Source: Methanocorpusculum vombati
GTDB taxonomy: Archaea > Halobacteriota > Methanomicrobia > Methanomicrobiales > Methanocorpusculaceae
Assembly: GCF_026891935.1 (NCBI RefSeq)
Contig: NZ_JAPTGC010000008.1
Span: 1 to 64,000, forward strand
Direction: 5' to 3'
Length of the DNA stretch: 64,000 nt
The first letter of the stretch is position 1; each line of letters starts with the position of its first letter. A program made the translations under genes and the position numbers. Of this stretch, positions 16,653-25,552 are shown piece by piece. The notes below the pieces were generated by a model. That model saw only the letters and a program-made list of their open reading frames with translations. It made no database searches and was not told the origin of the DNA.

Positions 16653-17239
16653 TTTTGCATGATGCAGTTGTGCGCCTGCGTGAAGTTTCTGCGGGCGCGG
16701 GATGTGAGGACGGGGATCTGCGATACGCGCCCCTCCCGTCGCATCATATCTGCCGCTACTGCCGCGGCAGGTGCATGGGTGTTGAGTACGGGGGACGGGT
16801 TGCGGAGATCAGTTCAAGTGAGCCGTTTTCGGCCCGGATGCTGCTGGAGCATCTGTTTGATGCGCCGCTAAAGTCGGAGAAGACGCGTGCCGCCGCAGCA
16901 GGTGCGCTGACTGTTGCCAGTGGTTTTCTGATGCTGACGCGCAAGCTTGCGCCCTGTCCTACGGTGAACTTTGATGACTGTCTGGAGGAGCTTGTTTCCC
17001 GCTGCGCCGGACGGCTTGTCTATGTGATCGGGGATGATATTCCCGGACTTCGTCAGGCACTGTTTGTGGAGGAGGCTGAGCTGGTGGTTGTAACCGGGGA
17101 TGCGTTTCTGACGGAGGATGGTCTTGCGGAGATTGAGGAGGCACGGACTTTGGGAAAGGAGATGCTGTTTCTCGGGCCGGAGTGGGCGGGGACAGCGGCG
17201 CTGCTGGGATTGGAACACTGGTGCCCGTACGGGACGTAA
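16649..17239 (+). CDS. hypothetical protein, methanogen-type
   Basis: A 196-residue protein with a CRYCRGRC cysteine motif near residue 36 and a C-terminal alpha/beta domain (LVYVIGDDIPGLRQALF, LVVVTGDAFLTEDGL) resembling DUF364-like or Rossmann-type domains. The cysteine motif could hold zinc or an Fe-S cluster, which would fit the sufC-sufB context; that is inference. It overlaps the cyclase gene by ATGA. Family not named with confidence. Confidence 0.65.
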   Translation: MILHDAVVRLREVSAGAGCEDGDLRYAPLPSHHICRYCRGRCMGVEYGGRVAEISSSEPFSARMLLEHLFDAPLKSEKTRAAAAGALTVASGFLMLTRKLAPCPTVNFDDCLEELVSRCAGRLVYVIGDDIPGLRQALFVEEAELVVVTGDAFLTEDGLAEIEEARTLGKEMLFLGPEWAGTAALLGLEHWCPYGT

Positions 17240-17240
17240 A

Positions 17241-18368
17241 TCATTTTTCAACCCTGTCCCACATCTGAATATTTTTCCGTTTTGCCAGACCGATTACCAG
17301 ATATATCTGGTTCAGAATGAAACTGCTCAGAAGATTGTCCGGTTTTATGAGAGAAAACAGCAAAATGACAACTCCGATCAGAAGAAGCGTTGTCCCGTAC
17401 CAAAGTGACCAGAGGAAAAACCCGGTCAGAAGCAGAACTGCGGAAACCGCAAACAGGACCGGAGAGTACAGCAGCATCCACCGACGCCGCGGAAATACCT
17501 GTTTCCAGAAGACTGCACGCTTTTCATGGTATGCAGAGCCAAACAGGCGGGTACTGTTCACCAGCCCGTCTGCACGGCGGACCTTCTGGCGGTACTGGGC
17601 ACGGAACGATACGGGCTGCAGTTCGTATGCGACCGCATCCGCCGCATATACGGCACGATACCCGTTGGCAATGCATGTCAGCGCAAGGTTTGCGTCATCA
17701 GCACCGATCGTTTCCTCGATATGCGGTACTGCTGATTTTTTGAAAGCGATCAGCGGGCCGTTAAAGTTGTAGGTGGAGTCAAGCTGACTGTCGTACTCAC
17801 ACATTTTCCCATATACAGACCGGTACGCACCCTCGGAACCGGTTACATTCTGTGACGAACCAACCGGAATCAGATCTGCACACACTGCCCCGATCTCCGG
17901 ATCCTGCAGGCGGGCAATTAGTTTTGCAAGCGCATCCGGTTTTGTGGTAATATCAGCATCCGTGAAGATTACGAACTCGTCTGTGATTTGGGAAAGAACC
18001 AGATTTTGGCATTTGATTTTCCCCAGTCTTTCCTTTGGTTCAAGCACTGCTGCCTTTATTGGGCTGTCTTTGAGAGCTTTTTTTGCGGCATCACCGGTTG
18101 CCTTATCCGCGCCGTCATTTACCACGTATAGTGTAATCCTGTCTAAAGGATACGCGGCATGAAAAATATCCTCAATACGTGTTCTGACGAGATCTCCTTC
18201 ATGATATGCATTCACCACAATACTGACTGCTGGGTATTCCAGGAGTTGGGGGGAGGGAGTAAAAGAAACTCCGTGGAGTTTTCGCAAATAGGAAAAATAC
18301 GGATACGCGGCAGCACATCCGGCTCCGACTCCACATAGTATCAGAAGGACTGCTGCGGCAGATATCAT
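17241..18368 (-). CDS. membrane glycosyltransferase, family 2
   Basis: A 375-residue protein with one N-terminal membrane segment (residues about 1-22), a GT-A glycosyltransferase family 2 domain (VSIVVNAYHEGDLV, DxD-type IFTDADIT, GADDANLAL, and YRQKVRRADG as the QxxRW-like region) and a C-terminal pair of membrane helices (LYSPVLFAVSAVLLLTGFFL and the following GVVILLF). It probably transfers a nucleotide-activated sugar to a polyprenyl lipid on the cytoplasmic face. It is divergently placed next to aglB, which suggests a role in the N-glycosylation pathway. Confidence 0.87.
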   Translation of the reverse strand: MISAAAVLLILCGVGAGCAAAYPYFSYLRKLHGVSFTPSPQLLEYPAVSIVVNAYHEGDLVRTRIEDIFHAAYPLDRITLYVVNDGADKATGDAAKKALKDSPIKAAVLEPKERLGKIKCQNLVLSQITDEFVIFTDADITTKPDALAKLIARLQDPEIGAVCADLIPVGSSQNVTGSEGAYRSVYGKMCEYDSQLDSTYNFNGPLIAFKKSAVPHIEETIGADDANLALTCIANGYRAVYAADAVAYELQPVSFRAQYRQKVRRADGLVNSTRLFGSAYHEKRAVFWKQVFPRRRWMLLYSPVLFAVSAVLLLTGFFLWSLWYGTTLLLIGVVILLFSLIKPDNLLSSFILNQIYLVIGLAKRKNIQMWDRVEK

Positions 18369-18475
18369 GCTAATAATATTGTTATTGCCGGTTAAATGAT
18401 TGTTCCGCTTTCCCCAATTACTTTATCTGATAAAGAACCCAGATTATAGATAGATAATTTCCTCTGTGATAACTT

Positions 18476-21073
18476 ATGGATCTGAGTTTCTGGAACGATC
18501 GTCGATATCGTTATGGAATCCTTGGAGGGCTTGTACTCATCTTCACCGTACTTGCCTTCTGGATACGCATACTGCCGTTTCCGGACCTTGCCGGGACCGG
18601 CGATATGATCGCAGGACCTGATGCCTGGTACAACCTGCGGCTGATTGAAGTAGCGCTTGCAAACAACTTCGGATTTATCCATTTTGAACCGATGACCCTG
18701 TATCCTACCGGACAGGATATCGTCTGGGGTCCATTGTTCACCTGGATTGCAGCAGCGATTGCGGCACTTGCCGGAGCTGCAACCCGGCCTGAGGTCATTG
18801 ATGCGGCCGGATGGGTGCCTGCCCTGATGGGTGCCGCAATGGTTCCGGTTATGTACTGGCTTGGTGCCAGAATCGGCAACTGGAAGACAGGACTTGTCTC
18901 CGCTCTGTTCATTGCCGTAATCGGCGGTCAGTATCTGTCAAGATCCCTGTACGGGCACCTGGATCACCACATCGCAGAAACACTGTTCTCCACACTGTTC
19001 TGTCTTCTCTATGTAGTGGCTCTGTATGCGCTCAAGGATCACAAAATCGATTTCAAAGAGTACGCAACCCTGAAGATTCCTGTATTATACGGAGTAATCT
19101 GTGGTATTGCCTACCTGCTCGGCCTTTTGACCATGTCAACCATGGTTGTGTTCGGGCTGTTTGCTGCGATCTTCACGCTGCTTCAGTTCATTATCAACCA
19201 CCACTCTGGAAAACCAACCGAATATCTGCTTGTTCTGAACGTGATTACGTTTGCGGTCGTTGCTATCGGCATGCTGATCTACGGCATTCAGAGTGTCGAC
19301 TTCAATTTCTACACTTACTCCCTGGGAGTACTTTGTGCTCATCTTGGCCTGATATTTGGAACGATCGTTCTCTATGCCATATCAATGATACTCACAAAGA
19401 AACAGTTCCAGTGGTATTATTATCCTGTCTCCCTTGCTCTGCTGGTTGTCATTGGCATGGGTATTACTGCAGGTGCGGCACCCTTGCTTTTCAACTCAGC
19501 GATAGGCAGTCTCAGCGGATTCTTCGCCACAAGTGCAGCTGGATCCACCATCGCCGAAATGGCATCCTGGTCCATACAGGGAGCGTTCAACTCCTTCGGC
19601 TGGGGCATCCTCTTGGCCGCAGGCGGATTCATTTACCTCCTCTACCGTGTATGGAAACATGAGGAACCCGGAGCACTCTTCGTTCTCATCTGGTCGGCGC
19701 TGATGATCTTTGCCACTATGCAGCACGTCCGCTGGGAGTACTATGTTGCAGCAAACATCGCGCTTCTTGCCGCAGTGTTTGTCGGATGGGCGATCACGTT
19801 TGCCGAAAAGGATCTTCTGCAGATTGCCGGAAGCAAAAAACAGGAAGAATCTGAAGACAAACCGGCAAAGAAAGGTAAAAAAGCTACTGCAAAGGCAGCA
19901 GCAGGCCCTGACTGGATTAAGGTAGGAACCTGCGCCATCGTTGCAGTTATCGCAATCGCATTTGTTGCAACCTCTGCAGTAACCGCAGTCCAGACCGGTG
20001 AGAGCTACGGCAAGTACGGTGGAACCGAGAAGGACTGGATCTCCGAATGTACCTGGATGCTTACCGGAACTCCGGAGACCGGCGTTGACTACCTCACCAT
20101 CTACAACGGCGAAGGATTCGAGTACCCGTCAGAGTCCTACGGTGTCATGTCCTGGTGGGACTACGGCCATTATATCACCACCATTGCAGAACGCATCCCG
20201 AACAGCAATCCGTTCCAGTCAGGAGTGGCGGGCCCGTACGGTGCTGCTGCAGTACTGACCAGTACGAATGAATCTGCCGTAATGGAAAAACTGGATCACC
20301 TTGGCACCCGCTATGTGATGACCGACTATCAGATGGCAGGCGGCAAATTTGGGGCAATGGCAATCTGGAACGACTCAGTTGCCCAGCTCACCCCGTACTA
20401 CTACACCTTCCTGCAGCCGAATAACAGCGGTCAGCTCTCCGGGGTACAGGCGCAGACACCCGAATATTACAACACCCTTACCGTCCGGCTTCAGTACTAT
20501 GACGGTTCCATGACCAGCCCCGGAGACATCGCAGTTGTGGAAACCGACTCCTCGGCCAACTACAGCTACCCGGTCATCACCGCAGTCAAAGCCTACGCAA
20601 CCGAGGCGGAAGCCCAGGCAGCCGCCGACCTGATCAATGCGGCGGGACCTGCAACGAAGCATGCATATGTGATTGCAAACCCGTCAAGCACAGCTACTGC
20701 CTATCTGCCGAGCACAACCGTTCCGGCACTGCAGCACTTCCGCTTGGTACATGAGTCCCCGAACTATGTCATGGCCAACGGTCAGTACACGACCCAGCCG
20801 ATTGCAGGCGGCACCGCCTGGGTCAAGAGCTTTGAGTACGTGCCGGGAGCCGTGATCAAAGGAGACGGCATCATCGAAGTGAACGTTGTCACCAACAACG
20901 GCAGAACCTTCACCTACCGTCAGGCAAGCGTCGACGGACAGTTCGTTGTCCCGTACTCCACCTCCGGCAGCTCATATGATGTGAAGACCACAGGACCCTA
21001 TACCATCGCCGGTACCGGTGAGACCTTCGAAGTCTCCGAAGAGGCCGTGATGCGGGGTCTTACCATAAACTGA
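18476..21073 (+). CDS. aglB: archaeal oligosaccharyltransferase AglB (STT3)
   Basis: An 865-residue membrane enzyme that moves the lipid-linked glycan onto asparagine of secreted proteins. The N-terminal half has about a dozen membrane helices; the first external loop carries the acidic metal motif in AGPDAWYN (D49). The catalytic WWDYG is at residues 560-564, at the start of the soluble C-terminal domain. A lysine-rich cytoplasmic/linker stretch (KKGKKATAKAAAG) separates the halves. A TATA-like GATTATAG at 18442-18449 lies about 30 bp before the ATG, so the leader is short. Codon choice is that of a well-expressed gene. Confidence 0.96.
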   Translation: MDLSFWNDRRYRYGILGGLVLIFTVLAFWIRILPFPDLAGTGDMIAGPDAWYNLRLIEVALANNFGFIHFEPMTLYPTGQDIVWGPLFTWIAAAIAALAGAATRPEVIDAAGWVPALMGAAMVPVMYWLGARIGNWKTGLVSALFIAVIGGQYLSRSLYGHLDHHIAETLFSTLFCLLYVVALYALKDHKIDFKEYATLKIPVLYGVICGIAYLLGLLTMSTMVVFGLFAAIFTLLQFIINHHSGKPTEYLLVLNVITFAVVAIGMLIYGIQSVDFNFYTYSLGVLCAHLGLIFGTIVLYAISMILTKKQFQWYYYPVSLALLVVIGMGITAGAAPLLFNSAIGSLSGFFATSAAGSTIAEMASWSIQGAFNSFGWGILLAAGGFIYLLYRVWKHEEPGALFVLIWSALMIFATMQHVRWEYYVAANIALLAAVFVGWAITFAEKDLLQIAGSKKQEESEDKPAKKGKKATAKAAAGPDWIKVGTCAIVAVIAIAFVATSAVTAVQTGESYGKYGGTEKDWISECTWMLTGTPETGVDYLTIYNGEGFEYPSESYGVMSWWDYGHYITTIAERIPNSNPFQSGVAGPYGAAAVLTSTNESAVMEKLDHLGTRYVMTDYQMAGGKFGAMAIWNDSVAQLTPYYYTFLQPNNSGQLSGVQAQTPEYYNTLTVRLQYYDGSMTSPGDIAVVETDSSANYSYPVITAVKAYATEAEAQAAADLINAAGPATKHAYVIANPSSTATAYLPSTTVPALQHFRLVHESPNYVMANGQYTTQPIAGGTAWVKSFEYVPGAVIKGDGIIEVNVVTNNGRTFTYRQASVDGQFVVPYSTSGSSYDVKTTGPYTIAGTGETFEVSEEAVMRGLTIN

Positions 21074-21131
21074 ACCGTATTCTGGAACATACCAGACCCC
21101 TTTTTTTAAATCCTGACGGACCGCAATCCAC

Positions 21132-21140
21132 ATCTTTATA
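21132..21140 (+). promoter_or_regulatory. TATA box for the DUF2098 gene
   Basis: ATCTTTATA centred about 30 bp before the ATG at 21166, consistent with a start of transcription within a few bases of the start codon. Confidence 0.55.
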
Positions 21141-21165
21141 CCCCGGCATCATCCAACATAGTAGC

Positions 21166-21447
21166 ATGAGCACTCCTGCAATCGGGCAGACGGTGCGGTA
21201 CGGCAGAACGGGAACCGTCGGGAAGATCGTGGCATTCGTCGAGGAAAACGGATTCACCTTTGCAGAGCTTGACAGTACCGGTCTGTACTATCGTATTGAC
21301 CAGCTCACTGCCATCAGTGAGGTTGCCCACAAAGAAACCAGGCATAGTGACTTCAGAAAAGATCTTGAGGAGGAACAGAAAAGATTCCGCGAGATGAACG
21401 AATCTGCCTGGCAGAATACCGATCAGAGTTGTGAAGGCGGAGGGTAA
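21166..21447 (+). CDS. DUF2098 family protein
   Basis: A 93-residue protein of a family found in methanogens. The pattern VRYGRTGTVGKIV, ENGFTFAELDSTGLYY and a short acidic helix at the end (KDLEEEQKRFREM) matches the family's compact beta-barrel plus helix. No enzyme motif; it may be a small regulatory or RNA-binding protein, but no function is established. Confidence 0.85.
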   Translation: MSTPAIGQTVRYGRTGTVGKIVAFVEENGFTFAELDSTGLYYRIDQLTAISEVAHKETRHSDFRKDLEEEQKRFREMNESAWQNTDQSCEGGG

Positions 21448-21470
21448 TTTCCCTCCTCTCTTTTGAAAAA

Positions 21471-21890
21471 TCAGTTTACCGGAATAGTCGTCAGTTTGAC
21501 CGACTCAACACCCTTGAGTGCCATCAGCTTTTCTGCAACTTCCTTCAGCTTTGCCCCGTCGCCGCGGACCAGGATCACCTCAAGGCACCGCTCGTCATTC
21601 ACGTGTGCATGCAGGGTGGACTGGATGGTTTCACGGTTCTCATGCTGAATCTCGGTGATCGTCTGCATCAGTCCGCGGTGATCATGATCATAGACCATGG
21701 TAATCACTCCCTGCCGTTCGCCTTTGACATCAGACATCCATTCATAGTAGGTAATGTAGCTGCGGATCGCATCACGGATACCTTCCGAGCGGGAAGAGTA
21801 ACCGCGAAGTCCGATGATGCCGTCAAATTTGTCCAGAAGGTTCTGCGGAAGGGATATCCCTATACGCGATAAATCCGAGTCTCCTACCAT
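21471..21890 (-). CDS. nikR: nickel-responsive regulator NikR
   Basis: A 139-residue ribbon-helix-helix repressor. The N-terminal 50 residues are the DNA-binding domain (RIGISLPQNLLDKFD, GYSSRSEGIRDAIR); the C-terminal ACT-type domain carries the square-planar nickel site as H83, H94, H96 and C102, with the same spacing (11, 2, 6) as the E. coli ligands. Methanogens need nickel for coenzyme F430 and hydrogenases, so it probably controls nickel uptake. An AT-rich inverted repeat immediately before its start could be an operator for autoregulation. Confidence 0.94.
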   Translation of the reverse strand: MVGDSDLSRIGISLPQNLLDKFDGIIGLRGYSSRSEGIRDAIRSYITYYEWMSDVKGERQGVITMVYDHDHRGLMQTITEIQHENRETIQSTLHAHVNDERCLEVILVRGDGAKLKEVAEKLMALKGVESVKLTTIPVN

Positions 21891-21891
21891 A

Positions 21892-21905
21892 ATATAGTAT
21901 TATAT
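21892..21905. promoter_or_regulatory. AT-rich inverted repeat at the nikR start
   Basis: ATATA-gtat-TATAT lies directly in front of the nikR start codon, in the divergent region with aif2g. It could be part of a promoter or an operator; short AT palindromes arise by chance, so this is tentative. Confidence 0.3.
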
Positions 21906-22065
21906 CGGACTGTTCCTATTTTATTCTTCTTACGTTATCTTATGCAGAATGAGAATTCGTCATACGAAGTCTGTCCGATACCGGAAAACAAATCCGGCAT
22001 GTTTTATCACACAAATATATCTGTTCGGAGGTAGATTATATAAGGTTGAGGAGGTTTTGGTTTCT

Positions 22066-23301
22066 TTGCATGATCCTACAATACCAAACGTAAATATCGG
22101 CGTGGTAGGCCACGTTGACCACGGGAAGACCACCCTGGTCAGCCAGCTTACCGGCTCATGGACCGACCGCCACAGTGAAGAACTGAAGCGCGGCATCTCC
22201 ATCCGCCTCGGCTATGCCGACGCGACATTTTACAAGTGCCCCAAATGTGAGGGCGCAGATTCCTGGTCGAATACTGATACATGCCCGATCTGCGGCGAAA
22301 AACTCGAACCGGTACGGTCTGTCTCCTTTGTGGACGCCCCCGGTCACGAGACTCTGATGGCTACCATGCTCTCGGGTTCTGCAATCATGGACGGTGCGAT
22401 GCTGGTCATTGCCGCAAACGAACCGTGCCCGCAGCCCCAGACCAAAGAGCACTTAATGGCTCTTGAGCTGACCGGCATCACAAACATCGTCATCGTACAG
22501 AATAAGATTGACGTGGTGCCCCAGAAACAGGCAATTGAAAACTATAAACAGATCAAAGCGTTCGTGAAAGGAACGGTTGCAGAAAATGCACCGATTATTC
22601 CGGTTTCTGCGCAGAAGAAGATCAACTTCGGTGTTTTGATCGATGCGCTGAACACCACAATCCCTGACAGGGAACGCGATGCTGATGTTCCGCCGATTAT
22701 GCTGATTGCCCGATCCTTTGATGTCAACCGGCCGGGAAGTTCCTGGCGTGACATCAAAGGCGGAGTTATCGGCGGATCTCTGATCCGCGGCGTGTTCCAT
22801 GAAGGCGACGACATTGAGATCCGGCCCGGCCGGCAGTACATGTCCGAGAACAAGGCAAAATGGGAGCCGATTACAACCAAAATTACCTCCATGAACAAGG
22901 CGTCCCACAAGGTTCCGGTCGCAACTCCGGGCGGTCTGTCTGCTATTGGTACGAAACTTGACCCGGCGATTACGAAAAGTGATACGCTTGTCGGTCAGGT
23001 TGCCGGTGCGGCAGGATCTCTTCCTCCGGTATGGGACAAACTGAAGTTTGACATGACCTTAATGGATCGTGTGGTAGGGTCTGCATCCGAACAGAACATC
23101 GACCCGCTGCGGCTGAAAGAGCCGCTGATGCTGTCCGTCGGCACGGCTGTCACGGTCGGTATTGTCATGGCGGCGAAGAAAAATCAGGCAGAGGTTATTC
23201 TCAAGCGTCCGGTCTGTGCGGAACTTGGGTCCCGTATTGCAATCAGCCGGCAGGTCGGTGGCAGATGGCGTCTGATCGGCATGGGTGTCCTGACCGAGTA
23301 A
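22066..23301 (+). CDS. eif2g: translation initiation factor aIF2 subunit gamma
   Basis: A 411-residue GTPase that delivers initiator tRNA to the ribosome. G1 is [10 protein letters not shown]3 is [10 protein letters not shown]4 is NKID; the zinc knuckles CPKC and CPIC are present near residues 61-88. Length from TTG 22066 is typical. No ATG exists in frame near the correct N-terminus ([11 protein letters not shown]); TTG at 22066 or 22057 must be used. GAGGAGG at 22048-22054 is the ribosome-binding site, 11 bp before 22066. AT-rich TATA candidates are at 22013-22020 and 22036-22043; the second would give a leaderless message starting at 22066. Confidence 0.95.
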   Translation: MHDPTIPNVNIGVVGHVDHGKTTLVSQLTGSWTDRHSEELKRGISIRLGYADATFYKCPKCEGADSWSNTDTCPICGEKLEPVRSVSFVDAPGHETLMATMLSGSAIMDGAMLVIAANEPCPQPQTKEHLMALELTGITNIVIVQNKIDVVPQKQAIENYKQIKAFVKGTVAENAPIIPVSAQKKINFGVLIDALNTTIPDRERDADVPPIMLIARSFDVNRPGSSWRDIKGGVIGGSLIRGVFHEGDDIEIRPGRQYMSENKAKWEPITTKITSMNKASHKVPVATPGGLSAIGTKLDPAITKSDTLVGQVAGAAGSLPPVWDKLKFDMTLMDRVVGSASEQNIDPLRLKEPLMLSVGTAVTVGIVMAAKKNQAEVILKRPVCAELGSRIAISRQVGGRWRLIGMGVLTE

Positions 23302-23678
23302 CGGTTGTTCTGGACACAAACGCTCTGATGATGCCCGCGCAGTTCGGCGTGGACCTGTTTGAGGGTCTGCGCGAACTGCTCGGGGGATATGATGTACTCG
23401 TACCTGCCGAGGTGGTGTACGAGCTGCGCGGTCTTGCACAGGGACGTGGGAACAATGCGGCAGCGGCACGGTTTGGTCTGACGGTTGCGGCACATTGCAC
23501 GGTTCTTCCTCCCTATGAGGATGATGTCCCGGTGGATGACAAGGTTATCCGATCCGCAGAGATGTTTAATGCTGTTGTAGTGACCAATGATAAAAAGCTG
23601 AAAGACCGCCTGCTCAGCCTGCGCATTCCGGTTGTTGTACTCCGGTCACGGTCCAGACTCGAGCTGATTGGAAAATAA
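23265..23678 (+). CDS. PIN-domain ribonuclease-like protein (FCF1-type)
   Basis: A 137-residue PIN domain. Acidic residues of the active site are in [20 protein letters not shown] and [11 protein letters not shown], as in Fcf1/Utp23-like archaeal proteins that sit beside aif2g. A role in rRNA processing is inferred from family and from the translation-gene context. The only ATG available is 23265, inside aif2g (37 bp overlap), which adds about a dozen non-family residues before the VTVVLDTN core; a non-ATG start near 23300 is possible. Confidence 0.83.
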   Translation: MASDRHGCPDRVTVVLDTNALMMPAQFGVDLFEGLRELLGGYDVLVPAEVVYELRGLAQGRGNNAAAARFGLTVAAHCTVLPPYEDDVPVDDKVIRSAEMFNAVVVTNDKKLKDRLLSLRIPVVVLRSRSRLELIGK

Positions 23679-23697
23679 TTCGACGAGGAGCAAGGAT

Positions 23698-24270
23698 ATG
23701 TATTATAAACTGAAATTAAACGATAAGGTCAGAGTCCCGCCGGAACGTATGGGCGAGGATCTGAACACCGTCATTCTGGATGTGCTGCAGGAGCAGTTCG
23801 AGGGAAGCGTTGACAAGGAGATGGGTATCTTCATTGCCGTAACGGGTGTTGACCGTGTCGGCGACGGTGAGATCATCTACAGCGACGGCGGTGTGTATTA
23901 TGACGTGGACTTTGAAGCGGTAACACTCCGCCTGTCCCTTCAGGAGATCATCGAAGGTATTGTGGTGGAGACGACAAGCTTCGGCGCGTTCATCTCGCTC
24001 GGGCCCATTGATGCAATGCTGCACATGAGTCAGATCACCGATGAGTACATCGATTATGATGAGAAGAACTCCCGTCTTGTCTGCAAAGACACCGGCAGAA
24101 CGATTGCGGTCGGCGATACGGTGCGCGCCCGTGTGGTAGCCCTGTCACTGAACGAACGTGAACCGCGCGAGTCGAAGATCGGTCTGACCATGCGCCAGCC
24201 GGGCCTTGGTACGCTTGCCTGGCTTGAAGATGAGTGCAACCGTGAGAAGGCGGAGAAGGAGCGGAAGTAA
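23698..24270 (+). CDS. rpoE1: RNA polymerase subunit E' (Rpo7)
   Basis: A 190-residue Rpo7. N-terminal RNP-like domain (KLNDKVRVPPERMGEDL) and C-terminal S1 domain (GIVVETTSFGAFISLGPIDAMLH begins it) are both complete. With Rpo4 it forms the stalk that binds nascent RNA. ATG 23698 has AAGGA just before it. Its stop shares one base with the start of spt4. The basic KAEKERK tail is normal. Confidence 0.95.
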   Translation: MYYKLKLNDKVRVPPERMGEDLNTVILDVLQEQFEGSVDKEMGIFIAVTGVDRVGDGEIIYSDGGVYYDVDFEAVTLRLSLQEIIEGIVVETTSFGAFISLGPIDAMLHMSQITDEYIDYDEKNSRLVCKDTGRTIAVGDTVRARVVALSLNEREPRESKIGLTMRQPGLGTLAWLEDECNREKAEKERK

Positions 24271-24485
24271 TGGCGCCGAAGCGGACACCAAAGAAACTAC
24301 TGCAGGCATGCCGTACCTGCCACAAGGTGCTGGAAGCCGACAAGACGGTCTGCCCGGAGTGTCAGGGCAATGCCCTGACAACGGAGTGGTTCGGGTATCT
24401 GGTCATCATTGACTCCCGCCACTCGGATGTTGCAAAGAAGATGAACATCGAATACAACGGCCGTTACGCTCTTAAGGTTCGATAA
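24270..24485 (+). CDS. spt4: transcription elongation factor Spt4 (RpoE'')
   Basis: A 71-residue zinc protein with CRTC and CPEC knuckles and the family pattern TTEWFGYLVIIDSRHSDVAKKM. It partners Spt5/NusG to help RNA polymerase elongate. It starts on the last base of rpoE1 and its stop overlaps the ATG of the next gene by one base, so the three are translationally linked. Confidence 0.94.
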   Translation: MAPKRTPKKLLQACRTCHKVLEADKTVCPECQGNALTTEWFGYLVIIDSRHSDVAKKMNIEYNGRYALKVR

Positions 24486-24970
24486 TGCTTGTTCTCCCGT
24501 CGGAACACCGGGGACTGTTCAAACAGCCCTTCGGCACCCTTTTTCCCGAATTTTCCGATGTTGTCCCGCAGCTCTCCGGCAGGATTGTCTGTACGGTGGG
24601 GGATGTTGTTACACACTCGGCGCTTGCCCGCGGTATTATTCCTGCAGTGGGTGTCATCGACGGGTTTACCATGCGCTCCCCGTATCTTGCGATGCCGGAT
24701 GTCCCGCATCGCATTCTGCGTGTCAAAAACCCGGCTGGTGCGATCACGGATGAGCTGACGGCAGTGCTTGCCGAAGCCGTCAAAGCCGCCCCCTGTATGA
24801 TTCTGGTGGATGGTGAAGAGGATCTGGCAGTTCTTCCGCTGATCGGACTTCTGCCCGACGGTGCTCTGGTTCTTTACGGTCAGCCGAACGAGGGTGTCGT
24901 GGTCTGTGAAGTGACGTCCGCGCTGCGGCAGCGCGCCGCTGATCTGCTGTCCTGTTTTGTATCTGTCTGA
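24485..24970 (+). CDS. GTP-dependent dephospho-CoA kinase (DUF359)
   Basis: A 161-residue DUF359 protein, the archaeal enzyme that makes coenzyme A from dephospho-CoA with GTP. Family motifs are visible: CTVGDVVTHSAL, VGVIDGFTMRSP, LRVKNPAGAITDEL, VDGEEDLAVLPLI and VLYGQPNEGVVV, the acidic VDGEEDL being the catalytic region. It follows spt4 with a one-base overlap, the usual archaeal arrangement. Confidence 0.93.
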   Translation: MLVLPSEHRGLFKQPFGTLFPEFSDVVPQLSGRIVCTVGDVVTHSALARGIIPAVGVIDGFTMRSPYLAMPDVPHRILRVKNPAGAITDELTAVLAEAVKAAPCMILVDGEEDLAVLPLIGLLPDGALVLYGQPNEGVVVCEVTSALRQRAADLLSCFVSV

Positions 24971-25060
24971 CCGGCCTTTCTGTTTGGGATACCGGGGAAA
25001 AGAAAATGACGGAAGACACCAGTATTAAATATACTGCATTCCAATATTTGTGGGATATCG

Positions 25061-25354
25061 ATGGAGATTAAGATCACCTCTAATACCAGAAACGAGCTTT
25101 TAAGCCGTAACGAGGTTGCATTCACCGCCATGTATGACGGCGCAACCCCTGCCCGTGCAGATATCGGAGCAAAAATCGCAGCTATGCAGAATACCCCGGT
25201 CGAAAACCTCATCCTCTCTCCGCTGAAGGGACGGTTCGGAGCAAGAGCAGTTATCGGTGTTGCACGCATTTACGACTCTCCGGAAGCACTGAAAGCAACC
25301 GAACGCGAATACCTGATTGCCCGCGGCCAGCCGAAAGCAGCTGAGGAGGAGTAA
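25061..25354 (+). CDS. rps24e: 30S ribosomal protein S24e
   Basis: A 97-residue S24e with the N-terminal strand [17 protein letters not shown] and the family segment [21 protein letters not shown]. It is 90 bp after the dephospho-CoA kinase gene, with an AT-rich stretch in between (AATATACTGC at 25025 region) that may hold a new promoter. rps27ae follows after 4 bp. Confidence 0.95.
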   Translation: MEIKITSNTRNELLSRNEVAFTAMYDGATPARADIGAKIAAMQNTPVENLILSPLKGRFGARAVIGVARIYDSPEALKATEREYLIARGQPKAAEEE

Positions 25355-25358
25355 AACC

Positions 25359-25541
25359 ATGGCAGCAAAGAAGGTAGTAAAGCAAACCCAGAAACGCAGT
25401 GAGCTCTACTCCGTTGACGGACAGGGAAAGGCAACCACCACGCACCGCCACTGCCCCCGCTGCGGCCCGGGTGTATTCATGGGCGAGCACAAGGACCGCT
25501 TTGCCTGCGGAAAGTGCGGATATACTGAGTTTAAGCAATAA
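25359..25541 (+). CDS. rps27ae: 30S ribosomal protein S27ae
   Basis: A 60-residue zinc-binding ribosomal protein: [13 protein letters not shown] with the second pair [15 protein letters not shown] at 25343-25348 precedes the ATG at 25359; upstream frame residues to 25317 are shadow of rps24e. Lacks the ubiquitin part found in eukaryotes, as normal in archaea. Confidence 0.95.
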   Translation: MAAKKVVKQTQKRSELYSVDGQGKATTTHRHCPRCGPGVFMGEHKDRFACGKCGYTEFKQ

Positions 25542-25552
25542 AATACATTATT

